DNA from: Novosphingobium barchaimii LL02
GTDB lineage: Bacteria; Pseudomonadota; Alphaproteobacteria; Sphingomonadales; Sphingomonadaceae
DNA: 56,247 nucleotides
Direction of reading: 5' to 3'
Assembly: GCF_001046635.1 (NCBI RefSeq)
Contig: NZ_KQ130452.1
Coordinates: 1,356,795-1,413,041 of the forward strand
The stretch's first letter is position 1. Each line of letters starts with the position of its first letter. The notes beneath the pieces were generated by a model. That model did no database searches and was not told the origin of the DNA. It was given only the letters and a program-made list of their open reading frames with translations. Both the position numbers and the translations under genes were made by a program. Shown in pieces: positions 52,133 to 56,247 of this stretch.

Positions 52133-52729
52133 ATGCGGGTCGGCTATGCCAGGGTCAGCACCAGCGACCAGAACCCCGAGCTCCAGCTCGATGCGCTGCG
52201 GCGGGCCGGCTGCGAGCGGGTGTTCACCGAAAAGGCGTCGGGCGCGCGCGATGACCGGCCCGAACTGGCGCGCATTCTGGAAGACGTGCTGCGCGCAGGC
52301 GACACGCTGGTTGTTTGGAAGCTCGACCGCCTCGCCCGCTCGCTCAAGAAGTTGATCGCCACGGCCGAGGATCTGGAGCGCGAGAAGATCGGGCTGGTGT
52401 CGCTGACCGAGAGCATCGACACGACAACGCCGGGTGGCATGCTCACCTTTCACGTGTTCGGCGCCATCGCGCAGTTCGAGCGTGCCCTGATCCGCGAGCG
52501 AACTACCGCGGGGCTAGTGGAGGCGCGCCGGCAGGGTCGCAAGGGTGGCCGCCCATCGGCAATGCGCCCGAGCGACGTCGCCGCGGCACGGGCGATGATG
52601 AAGGAGGGCACGTTGCCGGTGCGCGACATCGCCAAGCGCATGGGCGTGTCGGTCGCGACCCTCTATCGCTATGCAGGCAAGCGCGGCAGCGGTGCATCGA
52701 TCAAGGAGGCTGCAACAGCCCATGGCTGA
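52133..52729 (+). CDS. Serine resolvase of the transposon
   Basis: A 198-residue small serine recombinase that resolves transposition cointegrates. The catalytic Ser lies in MRVGYARVSTSDQNPELQ; conserved segments are VVWKLDRLARSLKKL, DTTTPGGMLTFHVFGAIAQFERALIRERTTAGL and the C-terminal helix-turn-helix (VRDIAKRMGVSVATLYRYAG). Its stop overlaps the transposase start by eight bases, and the AAGGAGG for the transposase lies inside this gene. Confidence 0.95.
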   Translation: MRVGYARVSTSDQNPELQLDALRRAGCERVFTEKASGARDDRPELARILEDVLRAGDTLVVWKLDRLARSLKKLIATAEDLEREKIGLVSLTESIDTTTPGGMLTFHVFGAIAQFERALIRERTTAGLVEARRQGRKGGRPSAMRPSDVAAARAMMKEGTLPVRDIAKRMGVSVATLYRYAGKRGSGASIKEAATAHG

Positions 52730-54374
52730 CCGGGCGAAGCGACCGCCTGGAGAGGCGCTGATCGATCTTCGCCGACGGTTGTCGCTGTTGCCCCCACGCG
52801 ACCCCGGTCGCACCGAGATCATCGCCCGTGCGGCCGAGGCCTATGGCATCTCCATCTGGACCCTTTACCGGGCGTTGCGCGAGCTGAACCGCCCCAAGTC
52901 GGTGCGCCGGTCCGACCATGGTGCGACGCGGGTTGCCCCGCAGGCCGAGATGGAGCGCTACGCCGAGATCGTCGCCGCACTGAAGATCAGGACCACCAAC
53001 AAGAAGGGCCGGCACGTTTCGACCGCCCGCGCCATCGAGTTCCTGGAAACCGATGGCGTCGAGACGCCGGAGGGCCTGGTCAAGGTAGCACCCGGCCTGC
53101 TGAAGCGGGCGACCATCGACCGGCTGCTCCGCTCATCAGGGCTGGACTATGCCCGCGTGACCCGCCCCCACGCAGCCGTTCGTTTTCAGGCGCGGCGATC
53201 CAACGAGCTGTGGCACTTCGACATGAGCCCGTCCGACCTCAAGCAGGTCGAGGCGCCGCTCTGGATCGAGCAGGGTCGCGGCAAACCCACGCTGATGCTG
53301 TTCTCGGCCGTCGATGACTGCTCGGGCGTGGTCTACCAGGAATATCGCAGCGTCTATGGCGAGGATGCCGAGTCCGCGCTGCGCTTTCTATTCAACGCCT
53401 TCGCCGCCAAGCCTGAGCCCGAACTGCCGTTCCAGGGCCTGCCGGTCACGATCTACATGGACAACGGCCCGGTCAGCCGGTCGCGCGTGTTCCAGTCGGT
53501 GATGGGCAGCCTCGGCGTGCGCGTCCTCACCCATCTGCCGCCGAAGGCCGACGACCGGCACACCGCGGCCCGCGCCAAGGGCAAGGTCGAGCGGCCGTTC
53601 CGCACGGTGAAGGAGGTGCACGAGACGTTGTACCACTTCCACAAACCCAAGGACGAGGCGGAAGCCAATCTGTGGATGCGGCGTGCGCTGGTCACCTACA
53701 ACAACGGCGACCATCGTTCCGAGCCACACGCGCGGATCGAGCACTGGCTGCGGCACCTGCCCGGCGATGGCGTGCGGGCCATGTGTTCATGGGAGCGGTT
53801 CTGCGCCTTCGCTCGTGAGCCCGAGCGGCGCACCGTTGCGGGCGACGCGACCGTCTCGGTTGAGGGCGCTTCCTACGAGGTCGAGCCCGAGCTCGCCGGC
53901 GAGACGGTGACGCTGCTCTGGGGGCTGTTCGACCAGCAGCTCTTCGTGGAGCATGACGGCAAGCGGCATGGCCCTTACGAGCCGTCGCGCGGCGCCGTGC
54001 CGCTCTACCGCTATCGCAAGTATCAGAAGAGCCGCGCCGAGGAGCGGCTCGACAAGGTGGTCCGGCTCGCTGACCAGCTGGGGCTGCCCCGCGCGACCGT
54101 GACGGGCGGCGACCGGCCGCTGCCGTCGCTGCCGCCCTCCACCGCAGGGCTCGCGGTGCGGCAAACACCTTTTCCGGAGCCGGCGGTCGAGACGGCATAC
54201 CCGACCGGGCTCGCGGCGCGCCACGCCATCGTCGACCAGCTCCGGCGACCGCTCGGCTCGCTGCCTGAGGCAGACCGCGCCTTCATCGACGCGCTGCTGG
54301 GCGAAACGCTCGACAAGACCATCATCGCTGACCGCATCCGAGAGCGGTTCCAGTCAAGACGGGGGACAAGCTGA
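52722..54374 (+). CDS. DDE transposase, TniA/Mu-type integrase core
   Basis: A 550-residue transposase. Residues 1-150 hold helix-turn-helix regions for end binding (AEAYGISIWTLYRALREL and VAPGLLKRATIDRLLRSSGL). The RNase H-like core has Asp near 167 (LWHFDMSPSD), Asp near 247 (TIYMDNGP) and Glu near 290 (AKGKVERPFRTVKE). A C-terminal Mu-type beta domain follows (VSVEGASYEVEPELAGETVTLLW). It starts at ATG 52722 inside the resolvase gene's end; its TGA overlaps the ATG of the ATPase gene (TGATG). The family is sometimes labelled IS481-like in annotations, but the ATPase partner places it with TniA. Confidence 0.93.
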   Translation: MADRAKRPPGEALIDLRRRLSLLPPRDPGRTEIIARAAEAYGISIWTLYRALRELNRPKSVRRSDHGATRVAPQAEMERYAEIVAALKIRTTNKKGRHVSTARAIEFLETDGVETPEGLVKVAPGLLKRATIDRLLRSSGLDYARVTRPHAAVRFQARRSNELWHFDMSPSDLKQVEAPLWIEQGRGKPTLMLFSAVDDCSGVVYQEYRSVYGEDAESALRFLFNAFAAKPEPELPFQGLPVTIYMDNGPVSRSRVFQSVMGSLGVRVLTHLPPKADDRHTAARAKGKVERPFRTVKEVHETLYHFHKPKDEAEANLWMRRALVTYNNGDHRSEPHARIEHWLRHLPGDGVRAMCSWERFCAFAREPERRTVAGDATVSVEGASYEVEPELAGETVTLLWGLFDQQLFVEHDGKRHGPYEPSRGAVPLYRYRKYQKSRAEERLDKVVRLADQLGLPRATVTGGDRPLPSLPPSTAGLAVRQTPFPEPAVETAYPTGLAARHAIVDQLRRPLGSLPEADRAFIDALLGETLDKTIIADRIRERFQSRRGTS

Positions 54375-55351
54375 TGCTCGCCGACGTTCAATCCAGCTAC
54401 GGGCTCGCCCGCCCGTTCCAAGGCGTCGGCAACTTCGAGACAGAGCATCAGCGCAACCTCGTGCGCGAGGTCTGTGCGGCCGTGCAGACCGGCAGGTTGA
54501 TCGTCGTCTCCGGCCTGGTCGGATCGGGCAAGACGCACCTGCTGCGCCGCATCGAGGACGAGCTGGCCCGGGCGGGCAAGGTCGCCGTCGCCAAGTCGCT
54601 TGCGGTCGACAAGCGCCGCACCTCGTTGCCCTCGCTGATCGAGGCGCTGTTCTACGATCTCTCGCCCGGTGACCGTGCCCAGGTGAAGATTCCCAAGCAG
54701 GCCGAGCGCCGCGAGCGCGACCTGCGCGACATCATGCGCAAGGGCAAGCGCCCGGTCGTACTGGTGGTCGACGAGGCGCATGACCTGCACCACAAGACGC
54801 TGACCGGCCTCAAGCGGTTGATGGAGGTGGTGGCTGATGCCGGCGTGCTGCTGTCGGTCCTTCTGGTCGGCCATCCTCGGCTACGCAACGACCTGCGCCG
54901 CCCGCAAATGGAAGAGATCGGCTACCGCACGACCACCTTCGACTATGAGGGCATCGGCGCCGAACGCCGCGACTATGTTGCCTGGCTGCTCGGCGCCTGT
55001 GCGGCCGAGGGGGTCAAGGTTGCCGACTTGATGAACGAGGACGCGATCGACCTCATCGCCGAGCGCCTGCGCACCCCGCTCCAGATCGAGATGCACCTGA
55101 CACTCGCCTTCGAGCAGGGCTTCCGCTTCGCTGCCAAGCCCGTCACGGCCGAGATCGTCGAGCAGGTGCTGTCGCGGGCGATTGACGACCTCGAACCCAC
55201 GCTGACGCGCAACGGTTACGATGCGGGCGCGCTCGCCAGCCAGCTCAACACCCGGCCGTCCGACATACGCGCGTTCCTCGCCGGAACGCTGGACGCCGAA
55301 CACACCCGCGACCTGACCGAGCGGCTCCGCGAAGCCGGTGTGCCGATATGA
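54374..55351 (+). CDS. AAA+ ATPase of the transposon, TniB/ExeA-like
   Basis: A 325-residue ATPase that by analogy with MuB and TniB captures target DNA and delivers it to the transposase. Walker A is SGLVGSGKTHLLRRIE (residues about 47-62), Walker B is VVLVVDEAHDLHH, and sensor 1 lies in LSVLLVGHPRLRNDLRRPQ. The middle shows the AAA_22/ExeA pattern (FETEHQRNLVREVCAAVQTGRLIVVSG). A C-terminal segment about 40 residues longer than TniB may take over part of the role of the absent TniQ. It overlaps the transposase gene by one base. Confidence 0.92.
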   Translation: MLADVQSSYGLARPFQGVGNFETEHQRNLVREVCAAVQTGRLIVVSGLVGSGKTHLLRRIEDELARAGKVAVAKSLAVDKRRTSLPSLIEALFYDLSPGDRAQVKIPKQAERRERDLRDIMRKGKRPVVLVVDEAHDLHHKTLTGLKRLMEVVADAGVLLSVLLVGHPRLRNDLRRPQMEEIGYRTTTFDYEGIGAERRDYVAWLLGACAAEGVKVADLMNEDAIDLIAERLRTPLQIEMHLTLAFEQGFRFAAKPVTAEIVEQVLSRAIDDLEPTLTRNGYDAGALASQLNTRPSDIRAFLAGTLDAEHTRDLTERLREAGVPI

Positions 55352-55451
55352 TACTGGCTGTCCTCGCCTTGGTATCTCCCGCACGCGGACGCAACGCATG
55401 TCGTCTGTGCCACCGATTGTGGACGTTGCGCTTCTCTCATAGCCTGCCGGC

Positions 55452-56021
55452 ATGAACAGGCATCTTACCGCAGCTTCTTTATCGATCGTCAGCTTGCTCA
55501 GCGCGTGCTCGGCCTCGGCCGAGAGGAGGTTGGAGGGACGAGTCTTCGACATCCCGAGAGCCAACGACATATCCGACAATGATAAGCCGTTCTTTCTACC
55601 AGCGCTCGATCCCAGCGACGGGTTCTCGTTCTACCTAAATCCGAGCGCAAGCTTGCCGGAGCGAAACTTGGTGGGCGTGGCAAGCAAGAAGCGGATGTGT
55701 GCCCGCGCAGCGGGAACAGAGGCGCTTGTCAACTCGACTGTCTGCGCAAGTCGCCCGCTTTCATGGCGCGGCCGAACACTGCGCAAGGTAAGTGATGGTG
55801 TTTTCTGGACATACCAGTTGCCAGCCGAAGCAGGTCAGAAGCGTCCTCCATCGCTGGCGAGTTGCTCCGCCATGGGCGGAGGCTCGCGGCCGGGGCTCTG
55901 CACGGCCAATCTGCCGTATGACAATCTCGTGCTGACGATTCACTTCCGAGACAATCAGGTCGGCTCGCTCCAGGCATTATACGATCAATCCGTTGCTAGC
56001 CTGAGGAAGTGGGAGCGCTGA
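55452..56021 (+). CDS. Passenger lipoprotein of unknown function
   Basis: A 189-residue protein with a lipoprotein signal (MNRHLTAASLSIVSLLSAC, lipobox LSAC). The mature part is basic to neutral with several cysteines (RMCARAAGTEALVNSTVC, SCSAMGGGSRPGLC) that could form disulfides in the periplasm, and ends in a strand-like LVLTIHFRDNQVGSLQALYDQ. I recognise no family. It has its own short upstream space (100 bases) after the ATPase gene and lies before the right terminus. Confidence 0.65.
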   Translation: MNRHLTAASLSIVSLLSACSASAERRLEGRVFDIPRANDISDNDKPFFLPALDPSDGFSFYLNPSASLPERNLVGVASKKRMCARAAGTEALVNSTVCASRPLSWRGRTLRKVSDGVFWTYQLPAEAGQKRPPSLASCSAMGGGSRPGLCTANLPYDNLVLTIHFRDNQVGSLQALYDQSVASLRKWER

Positions 56022-56103
56022 TGCTTACGGCAAACCCGGCGGGAACGATCGCTGCCAGACCGCTCACCGGCACTCCTCGCTATTGGCAGAAAGCGAGAAC
56101 AGG

Positions 56104-56247
56104 CCTTCTCCGTTTGCGAGCAGGCGCGGATGATGGCGAGCACATTGTCGCATAGCGTGAGCAGCATGGCCCACCTGCTGTCAGCAAATCTGAGCAGAAA
56201 TCCGCGCTGTTTGCGAGCAGAGGCCAGTATCTTTGCAATCGCCTACA
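56104..56247 (-). repeat. Right terminal inverted repeat (about 144 bp)
   Basis: Reverse complement begins TGTAGGCGATTGCAA and matches the left end without gaps. CTGCTCGCAAAC occurs at 56209-56220 and 56112-56123 (as the complement), at the same offsets as on the left. The final base of the repeat is the final base of the window. Confidence 0.88.

Larger units (their letters stand above)
50615..56247 (+). mobile_element. Complete TniAB-type transposon of 5,633 bp
   Basis: Bounded by long inverted repeats starting TGTAGGCG at both ends. It carries two minus-strand passenger genes, then on the plus strand a serine resolvase, a DDE transposase, an AAA+ ATPase and one further passenger gene. The transposition genes overlap in translation. 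This set is that of replicative Mu/Tn5053/Tn552-like elements, where transposase and ATPase make a cointegrate and the resolvase splits it, but a TniQ-like target selector is missing. It sits inside a P450 gene. The window ends at its last base. Confidence 0.9.

Noticed and set aside
52133-55351. Interpreting the resolvase, transposase and ATPase as a CRISPR-associated or Tn7-like guided transposition system.
   Set aside because: No Cas gene, no CRISPR repeat array, no tnsD/tniQ and no attachment-site logic are visible; the target is an ordinary coding gene.
55985-56167. A 60-codon minus-strand ORF in the right terminus that begins MLLTLCDNVLAIIRACSQT, and a similar plus-strand ORF at 50695-50814 in the left terminus.
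   Set aside because: Both arise from the shared inverted repeat; the repeated DNA is explained by transposase-binding sites. There is no ribosome binding site, and the frames diverge at once outside the repeat.

Overview
The window is GC-rich (roughly 65%) DNA from an alphaproteobacterium, most likely a sphingomonad of the Novosphingobium/Sphingobium kind. This is inferred from gene content and not from any search: hisZ-purA, a NodT/FUSC/DUF1656 efflux set, a ScfR-type regulator divergent from aceA, DUF1674, PEP-CTERM and TonB-receptor biology, GTTC-N7-GTTC as the SOS box, and several oxygenase-type catabolic genes. Apart from the right end it reads as chromosome with short operons on both strands.

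Layout. 1-2.2 kb: a 5'-truncated RluB-type pseudouridine synthase, rsmD and a small secreted protein. 2.3-6.2 kb: uvrD with an SOS box, then a Rieske oxygenase. 6.2-6.7 kb: a gene-poor scar with a C12 run. 6.7-9.8 kb (minus): trmL, then ECF sigma / RskA-like anti-sigma / fasciclin protein / Tat-exported MsrB, a likely envelope-stress unit. 10.2-14.2 kb (plus): a DUF2490 outer-membrane protein behind a possible Pho box, and an arsenic operon (arsR-arsC-arsH-arsB). 14.7-21.8 kb: a phosphonate module (FAD oxidoreductase of the HpnW type, PhnX, DUF5690 MFS carrier, TonB receptor) with a divergent LysR regulator. 22-28.7 kb: csbD, tRNA-Lys, an operon of an exported methyltransferase-like protein with aguB and folK, then msrA, a PEP-CTERM protein, rsmB and DUF1674, with a dispersed intergenic repeat on either side. 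28.9-34 kb: a five-gene MarR-controlled efflux operon. 34-37 kb: hisZ-purA-L,D-transpeptidase. 37-40 kb: a KstD-like flavoprotein divergent from a crotonase. 40-43.5 kb: ScfR/RamB-type regulator divergent from isocitrate lyase, with an inverted-repeat operator between them. 43.6-48.7 kb: two GGDEF-EAL proteins in tandem. 48.7-50.6 kb: TetR, a [2Fe-2S] ferredoxin and the first half of a cytochrome P450.

The most striking feature is a complete 5,633-bp transposon (50615-56247) that interrupts the P450 after about 234 codons. It encodes a serine resolvase, a DDE transposase of the TniA/Mu type and an AAA+ ATPase of the TniB/ExeA type, translationally linked, plus three passenger genes of unknown role. 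No TniQ-like gene is present. Its termini form an imperfect, gap-free inverted repeat of about 144 bp (118/144 matches counted by eye) carrying an array of CTGCTC-type motifs, as expected for multiple transposase binding sites. The window stops exactly at the last base of the right terminus, so the other half of the P450 and the second target-site copy cannot be seen.

All calls come from reading the sequence and remembered family features; no database search was run. Start codons were chosen from ribosome binding sites, operon overlaps and family N-termini, and are the least certain part of many entries.
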